Shown here: one piece after another, positions 19,853-28,989 of the stretch
How positions within the stretch are numbered: the stretch's first letter is position 1
Layout of the letters: each line of letters opens with the position of its first letter
Source of the DNA: an uncultured Akkermansia sp.
Lineage (GTDB): Bacteria > Verrucomicrobiota > Verrucomicrobiia > Verrucomicrobiales > Akkermansiaceae
Assembly (NCBI GenBank): GCA_947624205.1
Contig: CANQJI010000016.1
Span: 1-38,715 of the forward strand
Direction of reading: 5' to 3'
DNA: 38,715 nucleotides
Position numbers and translations under genes: made by a program
The notes under the pieces: generated by a model
Told to the model about the DNA's origin: nothing
The model's database searches: none
The model's input: the letters and a program-made list of their open reading frames with translations, nothing else

Positions 19853-22114
19853 ATGAAACCACTTTTTTTCACGATTATGTTGGCTTTTAGCGCCTCTCAA
19901 CTTCCAGCGAAGACGGCTCAGGAGATAGCTGATAGTCTTCCCGCCCCGACATTCAATGCGGAGGGGACGAGACTTGTGCTGCCCCAGGTGGAGGAGGGGG
20001 CTACGTTGGAATTGGCGGGGACGGATTACGAGCAGATTATCAGCAAGGAAGGTGAGGTGGGGAGGGTAATTTCGGACGTGCCGGTGAAGGTGCTGCTGAA
20101 GGTCAACAAGGATGGTAAGACGGCTTACAGCAAGGACTTGGAGGTCACCGTGCCGGGCAAACCGAACGGCGGCAACGCCAAGCCCAAGGTTATTCCTGAT
20201 CTTCTGCAATGGCAGGGGGGGCAGGGGTATTGGAAACCCGGCAAGGAGATCAAGGTGAAATGGGGGGACAGGGCGCGCGCTGAAATTTTTCGCGCGGAGC
20301 TGGAGAATATCGCCGGGGTGCCCGTGCGACTGGTGGATTGCGCATCATCTGAGGAAGCGGATCTGGAGCTGGGAACGGAGGGGGCGGCAGCTGATCCTCA
20401 TTGGGGGGCGGAGGGGTACGAGATTACCATCACACCGGAGCGCATAACGGCGCGGGGGAATTTGTTCTGGGCATCGCGGACGATTCTGCAGGCTCTGCGC
20501 AGCGGGAACGGGAGCATACCCTGCGGGACGGCGGTGGATTTCCCCCGCTACGGCGTACGCGGTATGATACTGGACATCGCGCGCACGCACTACACGCTCT
20601 CTGAGCTGCGGGACGTGATCGACACGATGGCGTGGTTCAAGATGAACGACCTGCACCTCATCATCAACAACAACTTCATCTTCCACGAGACTTACGTGGA
20701 CGCCGGGCGCGACCCCTTCAAGGAGAGCTACTCCTCCTTCCGGTTGGAATCCTACATCCACGGGCAGGACGGCACGCCCCTCACGTCCAAGGATATGTCG
20801 TACAGCAAGGAGGAATTCCGCGCGCTCATTGATTACGCCCGGCAGCGCGGGGTGAACATTGTACCCGAGTTGGACACGCCGGGACACGCACTCGCGTTCA
20901 CGCGCATGCGCCCGGATCTCATTTACAAGGGGCCCATGAAGGTTCACGAGAAGCGCCGCTGCGAGATGCTGGACGCCGCCAACCCGGAGACGCTCACCTT
21001 TGTGGAGCAATGCATGGACGAGTACCTGCTGAAGGATCCGAAGCTGGGGCGAGCGGTGTTTGACGGCTGCGTGGTGCACGTGGGGGCGGATGAGTTCTTC
21101 GGCGATGACGAGGACTACCGCAGGTATACGGATGGGCTGCTACGCTACGTGTTGGGGCGCGGTTACACGCCGCGCGTGTGGGGCAGTTTGAGCCAGAAGA
21201 AGGGCAAGACGCCGGTCGTGGCGAAGGGGGTGCAGGTCAATCTCTGGAACACGGGGTGGATGTCGGCCTGGGAGGCAATCGACCTCGGATTCGACATGAT
21301 CAACTGCAACGATGCCTACCTCTACTATGTGCCGTTTGCGAATTACTACAGCATGAATAAGAACCTGGCGTGGCTTTACAACCACTGGCAGCCGAACATG
21401 ATGTACCGGGAGCAGATACCGGCGGCGCATCCCCGGCTGCTCGGCGCCTCTTTCGCCGTGTGGAACGACACGACGGATTTGCGCCACAATGGCTACGGCA
21501 TGTACGACATCTGGCCGTCGATCCACAACTCCATCAGCTCGCTCTCCCAGAAGATCTGGGGCGTTTCGCAGGCTCCTGATTCTTACGAGAAGCACCTTGA
21601 GGCAGTCGGCAGCATCGGCGCAGCACCGCTGACCAACCCCATGCGCATTTGGTCGAAGCCGCGCAAGGTGGAGCTGCAGCCCGGCGCCCTGCCGCAGCAG
21701 ATCGGACTTCCCGCGCTGGGACCCTCTTACAAGCTCACGGTTGAGCTGGAACTGACGGAAGTTGTGCCGGGCGAGGAGCAGACGCTGCTTTCTTCCCCGG
21801 AAGGCGAGCTGATTGCCGTGACCAAGGATGGGCGCATCGGTCTGCGACGCGCGGACACCATGGAATTCACGTACGATGCGAAGCTCCCTGTGGGCAAGCG
21901 CGTGAAGCTTGAGCTCATCGGCACTCCGGGCGCGACTAGGCTGAGCATTGATGGTGTTCCGGTGGAGAAAATGCAGCTCGATAATTACAAGAGCGCGGAG
22001 GAGGGATTCCAACCTCGCACGAAGGGACTGCTTTGCAGCTTCATCCTACCCCTGCAGACGCTTGGTCGTAATTTCCGTGGCAAGGTCTATTCGGTGACGG
22101 TGGAACCGAATTGA
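19853..22114 (+). CDS. Beta-N-acetylhexosaminidase, GH20
   Basis: A 753-residue exported glycosidase that removes terminal GlcNAc or GalNAc, acting on mucin or other host glycans. Signal peptide MKPLFFTIMLAFSASQLPAKT directs start at 19853. The GH20b-like N-terminal domain (about 140-225) precedes the TIM barrel, which begins RYGVRGMILDIARTHYTL. The catalytic Asp-Glu pair lies in HVGADEFFGDD (Asp413, Glu414); the Asp orients the substrate acetamido group that acts as nucleophile. NIVPELDTPGHALAF is also diagnostic. A C-terminal beta-rich region (about 635-750: LTVELELTEV, KDGRIGLRR, LSIDGVPV) looks like a LamG/concanavalin-like carbohydrate-binding domain. It lies between two repeat clusters and is probably monocistronic. 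Confidence 0.92.
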   Translation: MKPLFFTIMLAFSASQLPAKTAQEIADSLPAPTFNAEGTRLVLPQVEEGATLELAGTDYEQIISKEGEVGRVISDVPVKVLLKVNKDGKTAYSKDLEVTVPGKPNGGNAKPKVIPDLLQWQGGQGYWKPGKEIKVKWGDRARAEIFRAELENIAGVPVRLVDCASSEEADLELGTEGAAADPHWGAEGYEITITPERITARGNLFWASRTILQALRSGNGSIPCGTAVDFPRYGVRGMILDIARTHYTLSELRDVIDTMAWFKMNDLHLIINNNFIFHETYVDAGRDPFKESYSSFRLESYIHGQDGTPLTSKDMSYSKEEFRALIDYARQRGVNIVPELDTPGHALAFTRMRPDLIYKGPMKVHEKRRCEMLDAANPETLTFVEQCMDEYLLKDPKLGRAVFDGCVVHVGADEFFGDDEDYRRYTDGLLRYVLGRGYTPRVWGSLSQKKGKTPVVAKGVQVNLWNTGWMSAWEAIDLGFDMINCNDAYLYYVPFANYYSMNKNLAWLYNHWQPNMMYREQIPAAHPRLLGASFAVWNDTTDLRHNGYGMYDIWPSIHNSISSLSQKIWGVSQAPDSYEKHLEAVGSIGAAPLTNPMRIWSKPRKVELQPGALPQQIGLPALGPSYKLTVELELTEVVPGEEQTLLSSPEGELIAVTKDGRIGLRRADTMEFTYDAKLPVGKRVKLELIGTPGATRLSIDGVPVEKMQLDNYKSAEEGFQPRTKGLLCSFILPLQTLGRNFRGKVYSVTVEPN

Positions 22115-22150
22115 TCTACGACAACGGAAGGAGGTGGCAGGCGGAGCCTG

Positions 22151-22357
22151 CCTATGTACGATTTACGAGGTACGATGTACGATTTATTAATAATGTGCGC
22201 GTTGCGCAGATTTCTCGGATCATTAATGGATGCTGAGATCCCTCTAGTGCCATCTTCATGATGACCGCTGGTTGTCATGATTTATGATGCGTATAAACGT
22301 GGATATCAGTCAATAAGGGCATTCCTCTGTTGATTGACTTCCCTCAAATGCGTTTGC
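22151..22357 (+). repeat. Mosaic element, first of a tandem pair
   Basis: From GCCTATGTACG the TACGA block and whole core C run for 205 bp to a half P (AAATGCGTTTGC), which flows directly into the TACGA block of the next copy. Palindrome P on the left is replaced by a different small hairpin, GGCAGGCGGAGCCTGCC, at 22136-22152. The T-run after its TGCGC hairpin is broken (ATTTCTCGG). Confidence 0.85.
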
Positions 22358-22567
22358 TATGTACGATTTACGAGGTACGATGTACGATTTATTAATAATG
22401 TGCGCGTTGCGCAGATTTTTTTCCGGATCATTAATGTATGCTGAGATCCCTTTAGAGCCATCAGCATGATGACCGCTTGTTGTCATAACTTTTGATGCGT
22501 ATTAACGGTAATATCAGTCAATAAGGGCATTCCTCTGTTGATCAACTTCTTCTCAAATGCGTCTGCC
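22346..22567 (+). repeat. Mosaic element, second of a tandem pair
   Basis: The second head-to-tail unit has a period of 205 bp relative to the first (TATGTACG at 22153 and 22358). It shares the 12-bp half P with its neighbour and ends AAATGCGTCTGCC. The hairpin plus T7 run is intact. The alr promoter begins 16 bp after its end. Confidence 0.85.
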
Positions 22568-22582
22568 GTGAGTGTCCAGGTC

Positions 22583-22611
22583 TTGCATTTGTGGGTGAGA
22601 GCATGTAGAAT
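22583..22611 (+). promoter_or_regulatory. Promoter of alr (leaderless)
   Basis: TTGCAT (22583-22588), a 17-bp spacer and TAGAAT (22606-22611), then ACACGC and the ATG at 22618. With normal start-site spacing, the first transcribed base would be at or within a base or two of the A of ATG. Confidence 0.75.
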
Positions 22612-22617
22612 ACACGC

Positions 22618-23742
22618 ATGACATCAGTGGAACTATATCGTGCGTGGGCAGAGGTGGATACTGATGCGATGAAGCATAATTTGCGCGTGGTGAAGAGGGC
22701 GTTGCCGAATCACATGAGGATGCCCATTGTGAAGGCGGAAGCGTATGGGCACGGGTTGGAGGGGGTGGTGCGCGCGCTGGATGGGGAGGATATACCGTTT
22801 TTTGGGGTGGCGACGATAGCCGAGGCGGCGCGGGTGCAGGAGGCAGGCTGCAGGACGTGTCCGTTTATCATCGGTCCGTGTTTTCCGGCGGAACGGGACG
22901 CCATTGTGCAGCATGAGTGGCGCGCGGCTCTGTCGAGTCCGGAGGAGGCCGAGCATTTCAACTCTCTTGGACGGCTGTACAACAAGAAGGTACATCTGCA
23001 TCTGAGCATCGACACCGGCATGGGGCGAGCCGGGCTTTTGCCGAACGGGATTGATGAACTGATGGAAAAACTGCCGAGCTGTGAGATGTTGCATATTGAG
23101 GGAGTGTTCTCCCACCTTTCGGCGGCGAGTGAGGATATCTCGTTCACCCATCGCCAGATTGCTTCCTTTGAGCACGCCGTATCCCAGCTTTCGGGGAAAA
23201 TGAGTTTCGACTACCGTCACCTGTGCAGCAGCTCGGCGGTGTTCAATTACAACGCTCCCTGTACCAACATGGTGCGGCTCGGACGCGTGCTTTACGGCTA
23301 TTCGCCCATGCCATCGCCCTACAACCAAGAATTGCGCAATACGCTTACCCTCTACAGCCGCGTCACTCTCGTCCGCACCCTGCCGGACAACCATGGCGTA
23401 TCATACAACCATACTTACATCACCACTGCGCCGACGCGGGTGGCGACCATTGGCATAGGCTTTGCTGACGGTTATTTGCACTACCTTTCCAACACCGGGG
23501 CGCGCGTTTATCTCAACGGGTCCTACTGTCCGGTGCTTGGGCGAGTGACGATGGATCAGATCATGGTGGATGTGACGCACATGGACAAGGTGGAGCCCGG
23601 GGATGTTGCGGAGATTATGGGATCTCACGTGCCATGGCAGGAGCTGACGACGCGCGCGGGGACAATACCCAGCAACGTGATCACCTCCATCTCCTCCCGC
23701 GTTCCGCGTGTATACTGCGAGCAAAAGGCGCAGATGCAATAG
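22618..23742 (+). CDS. alr: Alanine racemase
   Basis: A 374-residue PLP enzyme that interconverts L- and D-alanine for peptidoglycan. The PLP lysine is Lys39 in [10 protein letters not shown]; the second catalytic base is Tyr263 in [39 protein letters not shown] and [13 protein letters not shown] are all family motifs, and length is normal. The start is fixed by the promoter only 6 bp upstream and by the N-terminal [15 protein letters not shown]. It is preceded by two tandem repeat elements and followed by the convergent degenerate HtrA gene, so it is monocistronic. Confidence 0.96.
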   Translation: MTSVELYRAWAEVDTDAMKHNLRVVKRALPNHMRMPIVKAEAYGHGLEGVVRALDGEDIPFFGVATIAEAARVQEAGCRTCPFIIGPCFPAERDAIVQHEWRAALSSPEEAEHFNSLGRLYNKKVHLHLSIDTGMGRAGLLPNGIDELMEKLPSCEMLHIEGVFSHLSAASEDISFTHRQIASFEHAVSQLSGKMSFDYRHLCSSSAVFNYNAPCTNMVRLGRVLYGYSPMPSPYNQELRNTLTLYSRVTLVRTLPDNHGVSYNHTYITTAPTRVATIGIGFADGYLHYLSNTGARVYLNGSYCPVLGRVTMDQIMVDVTHMDKVEPGDVAEIMGSHVPWQELTTRAGTIPSNVITSISSRVPRVYCEQKAQMQ

Positions 23743-23823
23743 AACGCATTTGAAAATTACGATGTAGTCAGCTCCCGCGCACAGCACACGAATTAGGAAA
23801 TTCGCGCACGGGATTTGGGAGTT

Positions 23824-25425
23824 TTAATTATCGGCATGTTCGCCGAGACGGCGGAGACAAGGGATAGCGCGGCGGCGGAGAGAATCGTTGCTGGTTTCTG
23901 CGGCGCGGCGGTCGATGTAGATCGTGTAGGGATCGCGGTTGATGGAAAGCTCCACAACGCCATCGGCTGTGGGGGTATCCAGCAAATCAGCGAACTGGGC
24001 GAAGCTCTGCACGGGCTTACCGTTTACCTTTTCCACGATACAGAAGCCAAGGTTCTCGTAGCCCAGCGTGGCGGAGGTGGGGATGATGAGGGTGAGAGCC
24101 ACGACATCCCGGCGTTTTTGCTCGATGAGCTCCTTCACGCGATCCTTCATTTGCAGGAAGGGAATAGGAAGACCATTGCTGCGCTGGCTGAGGGTATCGC
24201 GATAGGTCGAAGAAAAAGGCTGGAAGAGCAAGCCGCCCCAAAGGATATAGCGCGGGGGAAGGCCGGCTTTTTCTTCCGGCACGGGACCTTTCTCGACGGC
24301 ATCGCGGTTGAGCTCCACTGAGATATCGCTCCTTTTCCCTTCACGGCTGATGCCGAGACAGAGCTTCTCACCGTTTGGTTTGAGACAGCGCAACATGGTA
24401 TTGGCATCGATCAGACCATAGATCGGATGCTGACAACGACCAATGGAATCGATGGGGACGCCATCAACAGAAACGACGACATCACCCTTCTTCAGACCGG
24501 CGGCCTCTGCTGCACCGAGGGGCAGAACATCACTCACATACAACCCGCCGGCGTCCTCCGGCAGTTTGAGATAGCGGCGGAATGTGGGGTCATCCAGCGG
24601 TGCGAAATGAATACCCAGGACGGGAACGGAGGTGCCTCCCTCGCGCTCCATCAAAAAACGACGCAGCAATTCAGCATTCAGCACGCTCAACGTCTGATCC
24701 TCTGAATCACGATCCATGACGAGACCCGCTACGCGACCATCGCGCAACAAGGGAAGCCCCTTGCTCGTATCCTGCGGCAAAGTACCGCCGCGCACGCGCA
24801 TATTCAGCCGAGGGAGAGAACGACCGTCATCCACACTTTCGACCACCATGGGAACCTGAACGGGGATGATTCGATTAACCAGGGTATGCAGCGTGGCATC
24901 ACTGCCGAGAGACAGCGCATTTCCCAGCTCATGAGCCTTCAGCGTATCGAAAATATCGGCGTCTTTTTCATGCTGAACACCCAGGAGAGCCAGGCCCATC
25001 GCTTCATCACGCTTGAGAACTTTCGCCGGCACGCGCCGTGTCTCGTCCGGCAGACTCAGCTCGACATAGGTCGCATCCTTTGCGACATCATCCACCGTCA
25101 GCACGCGACCGTTACCCAGATACACCCCCATGGCGCGCGCACGATTCGGCTTGTCCTTCTCCCAAGGGCGGAGGATCTGGAAAGACTGGCGGACGGCATC
25201 CACATAGAGCAGGCCAACCTCCCGGGAGGCGGGGGCCTGGTTGACCGCGGCGAGGTGATCGGCGGCGCTATGCCCAGACGGCGCCGATGAATCGGGGCGG
25301 GAGGCCGCTTGTTCCTCGGTTGGTTTGGGATGATTCCCGGTGCGTGGGGTGGGTTTGCAGCTACCCAGGGAAAAGGCGAGTACAGCAGCGAGTGCGGTTA
25401 TTGAAGAGTGGAAGAAAGTATTCAT
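23824..25425 (-). CDS. Degenerate HtrA/Deg homologue (PDZ lipoprotein, probable pseudoprotease)
   Basis: A 533-residue protein with a probable lipobox (SLGSC, Cys23). After a low-complexity linker, residues about 70-260 follow the trypsin-like fold of the upstream HtrA gene, but the catalytic residues are changed. TNAHVV has become TVDDVA (Asp113 at the His site) and ADLALVEV has become MGLALLGV (Gly144 at the Asp site). GNSGGP has become DTSKGLP, so a serine may remain but the oxyanion loop is lost. A PDZ domain (about 268-365, GLYVSDVLPLGAAEAAGLKKGDVVVSVDG) and a second PDZ-like region (about 425-515) follow. It starts 39 bp after the active protease gene in the same operon. Likely a non-proteolytic partner or scaffold; that is inference. 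Confidence 0.8.
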   Translation of the reverse strand: MNTFFHSSITALAAVLAFSLGSCKPTPRTGNHPKPTEEQAASRPDSSAPSGHSAADHLAAVNQAPASREVGLLYVDAVRQSFQILRPWEKDKPNRARAMGVYLGNGRVLTVDDVAKDATYVELSLPDETRRVPAKVLKRDEAMGLALLGVQHEKDADIFDTLKAHELGNALSLGSDATLHTLVNRIIPVQVPMVVESVDDGRSLPRLNMRVRGGTLPQDTSKGLPLLRDGRVAGLVMDRDSEDQTLSVLNAELLRRFLMEREGGTSVPVLGIHFAPLDDPTFRRYLKLPEDAGGLYVSDVLPLGAAEAAGLKKGDVVVSVDGVPIDSIGRCQHPIYGLIDANTMLRCLKPNGEKLCLGISREGKRSDISVELNRDAVEKGPVPEEKAGLPPRYILWGGLLFQPFSSTYRDTLSQRSNGLPIPFLQMKDRVKELIEQKRRDVVALTLIIPTSATLGYENLGFCIVEKVNGKPVQSFAQFADLLDTPTADGVVELSINRDPYTIYIDRRAAETSNDSLRRRAIPCLRRLGEHADN

Positions 25426-25464
25426 CTGATGAAAGAGGAAAGGGGAGTGATTCTCATGCGATTA

Positions 25465-27120
25465 TTACAGGCGCGCGGGCTCCGGGATATTGTAGCTGGC
25501 AGAGATGCGCGCGTGTCCGGCTTGCAAGGCGGCATTTTCTACCACGAACGGGCGCGAAGCATCTTTGAACTCGATCACAGTGAACTCCGGGCGCTTCTCA
25601 CCGGGCGCGGGATAGAGCAGGCTGTAAAGGTGACGCAAGCCCTTTACCGGCTGACCATTCACCTTTGTCACCACGCGCGACCCGTAGTCGTTGAAGCGTT
25701 CATTAAGCTCATCCGGCAGCACCGTGGTGAGCATCACGATATCTTCCTTTTCGCGCCAGCCGCCGCGCTGGAGAAAGTTCTCCATCTCCACGATAAAGCC
25801 CATGGGATTGAGATTATGCGCGACGATGACATTTCTCTGCAGGGGCTGGAACACCATCCCTGCGAATTGGACATAGCGCGGCAGCTCATCGTAGGCATTT
25901 CCCGTGATGGCAGCGGCAGCGGGGGGCGGCTGCAACGTGACTTTTACCTCAAGGGGCTTGCCTGCGCGCAGGATGGAGAACGTAAGGGAATCTCCCTTGA
26001 AAGCACGCTCTGCAAGCTCCTCAAACTTCACACGCTCGCCGTCCAGCTCGATCATACCGGAGCTGTCCACCGGGTGCCCATCCACGGCCAGCACCACATC
26101 CCCGACCTCCAGTTTGCCATCGCAGCTGCTGCCGCGTATGACGTCACCCACCAATGTGCCCATGGCATCATCCGGCAGGTTAAAATGCTTGCGCATCGCC
26201 GGGTTTTCCATCGGGAAAAACTTTGCGCCGATCTCGACGTAACGATCGTAGCGACCGTCCTCGACATCCCGCAGGAAGCGATTGATGACCGGCAGGGGGA
26301 TCATGTAGCCCGTGGCATTTGCCTGCATCAAGCCCTGGAAGGCGACTCCCACCACCTTGTCGCCCATCAGCACGGGGCCTCCGCTGTTGCCGGGATTGAT
26401 AGCGGCATCAATCTGAATGATCAAGTGCGAATCATTCTGCGGGTGCGCATAGGGAATGGTATCGATGCGCGAAATGATGCCACGCGTCACCGAAAGTCGA
26501 TTCCCGCCAATGGGATAACCGATGACGCGAACTTCATCTTCCAGATGAGGCATGAGCTTGCTGAACTCCAGGTACGGCACATCTGCAAAAGCGCTGCTGT
26601 CTTCTACCTCGACCAACGCCAGATCCGCCTCGTGGGCCACGTACTTCACCTTTGCCGGAATCTTGCGGGCATCGGCGTAGGGCGAGACGTAGATTCGCTC
26701 CCCATCTGCCACCACGTGAGCATTCGTCATGAAAACCCCGGGAGCCACCATGAAGCCCGTGCCGGTGCCGCGTCCGAATTGACCGGCTTGCCAAGGCACG
26801 CCGTAATCCGGCATACGCTTAGCGACCTCAATTTTTGCGATGCCGCGGTATGCCGCCGCCACATCCGGCGAAGTTTTTTGCGGCATATCCGGCGCAGCCT
26901 GTGGCTGGTCGGTTTCTGTCTGTGGAGGATTCGTTTGGGGGTCAGCAGGCAGCGATGCAGGAACCGGCGCTGACGCGGGCTGATCCTGATCCACCTCCGT
27001 CTCTGAGGGAACTACGGGGGAAACAGGGGGAACGGGAACCTGAGCCGCCTGTTGGGCGGGACAAACGGCGCTAAACAACAGAGCCAGGGGAATCAAAAGA
27101 AAGAATTTCACGCCCCCCAT
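25465..27120 (-). CDS. HtrA/Deg-type periplasmic serine protease
   Basis: A 551-residue exported protease with signal peptide (MGG)VKFFLLIPLALLFSAVCPAQQ and a proline/glutamine-rich linker (about 25-85). The catalytic triad is His135 in MTNAHVVADG, Asp166 in EADLALVEV and Ser246 in NPGNSGGPVLMGD. The first PDZ domain includes FFPMENPAMRKHFNLP...TLVGDV and LEVGDVVLAVDGHPVD, and a second PDZ-like domain follows (MVFQPLQRN..., RVVTKVNGQPVKGLRHL). The pattern is closer to plant Deg2/Deg9-type proteases than to DegP. The -10 box at 27119-27124 overlaps the ATG at 27120, so the true start may be the in-frame GTG at 27111, 7 bp downstream of the box. Role: degrading or sorting misfolded envelope proteins. 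Confidence 0.9.
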   Translation of the reverse strand: MGGVKFFLLIPLALLFSAVCPAQQAAQVPVPPVSPVVPSETEVDQDQPASAPVPASLPADPQTNPPQTETDQPQAAPDMPQKTSPDVAAAYRGIAKIEVAKRMPDYGVPWQAGQFGRGTGTGFMVAPGVFMTNAHVVADGERIYVSPYADARKIPAKVKYVAHEADLALVEVEDSSAFADVPYLEFSKLMPHLEDEVRVIGYPIGGNRLSVTRGIISRIDTIPYAHPQNDSHLIIQIDAAINPGNSGGPVLMGDKVVGVAFQGLMQANATGYMIPLPVINRFLRDVEDGRYDRYVEIGAKFFPMENPAMRKHFNLPDDAMGTLVGDVIRGSSCDGKLEVGDVVLAVDGHPVDSSGMIELDGERVKFEELAERAFKGDSLTFSILRAGKPLEVKVTLQPPPAAAAITGNAYDELPRYVQFAGMVFQPLQRNVIVAHNLNPMGFIVEMENFLQRGGWREKEDIVMLTTVLPDELNERFNDYGSRVVTKVNGQPVKGLRHLYSLLYPAPGEKRPEFTVIEFKDASRPFVVENAALQAGHARISASYNIPEPARL

Positions 27121-27147
27121 TGTCGTTCCGCATCCATGCCAAGTCAA
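27119..27147 (-). promoter_or_regulatory. Promoter of the htrA pair (leaderless, GTG)
   Basis: On the minus strand, TTGACT (27142-27147), a 17-bp spacer and GACAAT (27119-27124), then 7 bp to a GTG at 27111. The box overlaps the first ATG, which supports the GTG as the working start. Confidence 0.55.
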
Positions 27148-27168
27148 GTCTGAAATGGAAAATCCCAA

Positions 27169-27361
27169 GGCAAGCGCATTAGAAAATGCGTTTGCCTATG
27201 TACGATTTACGACGTACGATGTACGATTTATAAAGTCCCCGCGCTTGCGCGAGAGTTTGGCGGGGAGTGATTGTTGTCATGATTTTTGATGCGTATAAAC
27301 GATAATATCAGTCAATAAGGGCATTCCTCTGTTGATTAACTTCTCCTCAAATGCGTTTGCC
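27169..27361 (+). repeat. Mosaic element variant with exchanged left half
   Basis: Palindrome P (27169-27196) and a TACGA block (27197-27231) are followed by a different GC hairpin, TCCCCGC...GCGGGGA (about 27237-27267). The sequence then rejoins the usual core at GTTGTCATGATTTTTGATGCG and runs to AAATGCGTTTGCC. The GGATC...GATCC segment is absent. It lies between the divergent htrA and Nudix genes. Confidence 0.85.
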
Positions 27362-27382
27362 ATGGTGTGCTGAGGGAGAGGC

Positions 27383-27411
27383 TTGCAATAGGAGCGGAGG
27401 CATGTTAGAAT
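27383..27411 (+). promoter_or_regulatory. Promoter of the Nudix gene (leaderless)
   Basis: TTGCAA (27383-27388), a 17-bp spacer and TAGAAT (27406-27411), then CCGGGC and the ATG at 27418. The layout is identical to alr: same spacer length, same -10 box, same 6-bp distance. Confidence 0.75.
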
Positions 27412-27417
27412 CCGGGC

Positions 27418-28032
27418 ATGTCGAAATACAATGGAGAGCGGGTGCTAGTGGTGCCGCGAGCGGCATTTGAAGAGGTGGGTGCGTTTAATGGATTTCGCCG
27501 GAATCTTCAAGATTATTTGAGTGCGTTTTTGAAGCCGGGAGTAGCGCGGTATATGGATCGAGATGCAGCGGAAGGGGATCCAAGCTTTAAGCAGATGGTG
27601 GTGTACGCGATCTTCCGCCACGGGGAGCGTTTTTTGACGTATGCCCGGACCAAAAAGGGGGGGGAGGCGCGGTTGCACGATAAGCTTTCCATGGGAGTGG
27701 GGGGGCACATAAACCCCGTGGACGGTCTCACCGACAGCATTCACACGTACCTGGCAGGCATGGAGCGCGAGATTCGCGAGGAAATAACCTTTTCCGGCAC
27801 GGCTACTCAGCAGCTGTACGCCATCATCAATGATGACACGAATGAAGTGGGCAGAGTACACCTGGGGATCGTTCATCTCTTTGATTTGGACGGTGAGCAG
27901 GTGACATCGAATGAAAAAGCGCTTGACGGGCTGGGGTTTCACACGTTGGATGAACTGAAGGGGGATCTTTATGAACGCCTCGAAACCTGGTCGGTCATTT
28001 GTGTGGATGCTTTGTCAAAAGATTGTAAATGA
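27418..28032 (+). CDS. Nudix-like hydrolase family protein
   Basis: A 204-residue protein. KLSMGVGGHINPVDG followed by YLAGMEREIREEITF (REIREE at 117-122) has the shape of a Nudix box, GGH...REhxEE, but with a longer insertion between the glycine and the helix than the standard 23-residue motif. The preceding strand FRHGERFLTYARTKKGGE fits the Nudix fold, as does the later VGRVHLGIVHLFDL strand. The likely reaction is cleavage of a nucleoside diphosphate-linked compound; substrate unknown. It is leaderless and followed 21 bp later by the transporter gene, probably in one operon. Confidence 0.75.
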   Translation: MSKYNGERVLVVPRAAFEEVGAFNGFRRNLQDYLSAFLKPGVARYMDRDAAEGDPSFKQMVVYAIFRHGERFLTYARTKKGGEARLHDKLSMGVGGHINPVDGLTDSIHTYLAGMEREIREEITFSGTATQQLYAIINDDTNEVGRVHLGIVHLFDLDGEQVTSNEKALDGLGFHTLDELKGDLYERLETWSVICVDALSKDCK

Positions 28033-28053
28033 TTCTGTAACGAAATTTAACCT

Positions 28054-28989
28054 ATGGGGAAAAAGGCATCCGAACATGCTCAAGCACTGGTCGCTGCCTT
28101 CATAGCAGCGATGCTTATGGGGACGCTTTGCGTACTGGTACGCGAGGCTCATTCCTGCGCGCAACTCTCTTCTTTTGCGCGATTCAGCGGCGGGTTCATC
28201 GTGTTTGGCATTACTGCTCTCATTTGCCGTCTTCGAGGCATGGGAAATACGAATTTTTCCGGCGTCTCATTCTTCACAGGCGTGAGTATCGGACTGTGTA
28301 TTCTATTCTACTACATGGCTTTCCTTCACGCCCCGGCGGGACTCGTGGCGGTGCTGCCAATTTTAGGTACTTTCCTCGCCGGTTTCTGGGAATCACTCAT
28401 CGAAAAACAACGTCCGCCGCGCAGGGACGTCATGTTGCTTACCAGTGCAAGCATCGGCATCCTGCTCGTGTGCTGTTTCTCGCCAAATGCTGCTGCTGAT
28501 TCACAAAGCAACGGCAACACCATCGGAGTGATCTGTGGGCTTCTTGCGGGGCTTTTTTATTCTTTCTACCTGGTGGGAAACCGTTACACACCAAGTAGCG
28601 TGTGCATGCTGCGGCGTATGTATTGGCAATCCCTGGCGGGCACCCTTGTACTCCTAGGTCCCCTACTGGCAGCTCCTCGACCGTGGATTGCGGAGTCAAG
28701 CGGCTGGTTCTGGTTAGCTGCAATTGGCTTGCTGCAGGGAGTAGCAGTTCTGGTGCTAATCGCTTATGCCATGAGTCGTCTCAGATCGCTGGAATACGGC
28801 ATCATTGTTTGCATGGAACCAACTGAAGCCACCATTCTTGGTTGGGCGGTCTATGCTGAAAGCACAACGTTGGGTCAGTGGGTCGGTCTTGCCATTGTTC
28901 TTGCAACCATCATCGCGAAATCCCAGCGACACATCGGATGGCGCATCCGATGTTTCATCGCCCGTCGCTCCCGGAGGCGAATCGCCTAG
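28054..28989 (+). CDS. EamA/DMT-family transporter
   Basis: A 311-residue integral membrane protein with about ten hydrophobic helices in two homologous halves, typical of drug/metabolite transporters. The first half contains ...AFIAAMLMGTLCVLVREAHS and FLHAPAGLVAVLPILGTFLAGFWESLIEKQRP; the second contains GVICGLLAGLFYSFYLVGN and GIIVCMEPTEATILGWAVYAESTTLGQWVGLAIVLATIIA, the EamA helix 9-10 pattern. Its substrate cannot be read from sequence. The last 35 bp overlap the end of the convergent rmlD-like gene. A 21-bp gap to the Nudix gene suggests co-transcription. Confidence 0.88.
   Translation: MGKKASEHAQALVAAFIAAMLMGTLCVLVREAHSCAQLSSFARFSGGFIVFGITALICRLRGMGNTNFSGVSFFTGVSIGLCILFYYMAFLHAPAGLVAVLPILGTFLAGFWESLIEKQRPPRRDVMLLTSASIGILLVCCFSPNAAADSQSNGNTIGVICGLLAGLFYSFYLVGNRYTPSSVCMLRRMYWQSLAGTLVLLGPLLAAPRPWIAESSGWFWLAAIGLLQGVAVLVLIAYAMSRLRSLEYGIIVCMEPTEATILGWAVYAESTTLGQWVGLAIVLATIIAKSQRHIGWRIRCFIARRSRRRIA

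Noticed and set aside
25408..26973. 521-residue plus-strand reading frame
   Set aside because: It is antisense to the HtrA protease gene, whose catalytic triad and PDZ domains are clear; histidine-rich composition is a mirror of its codons.
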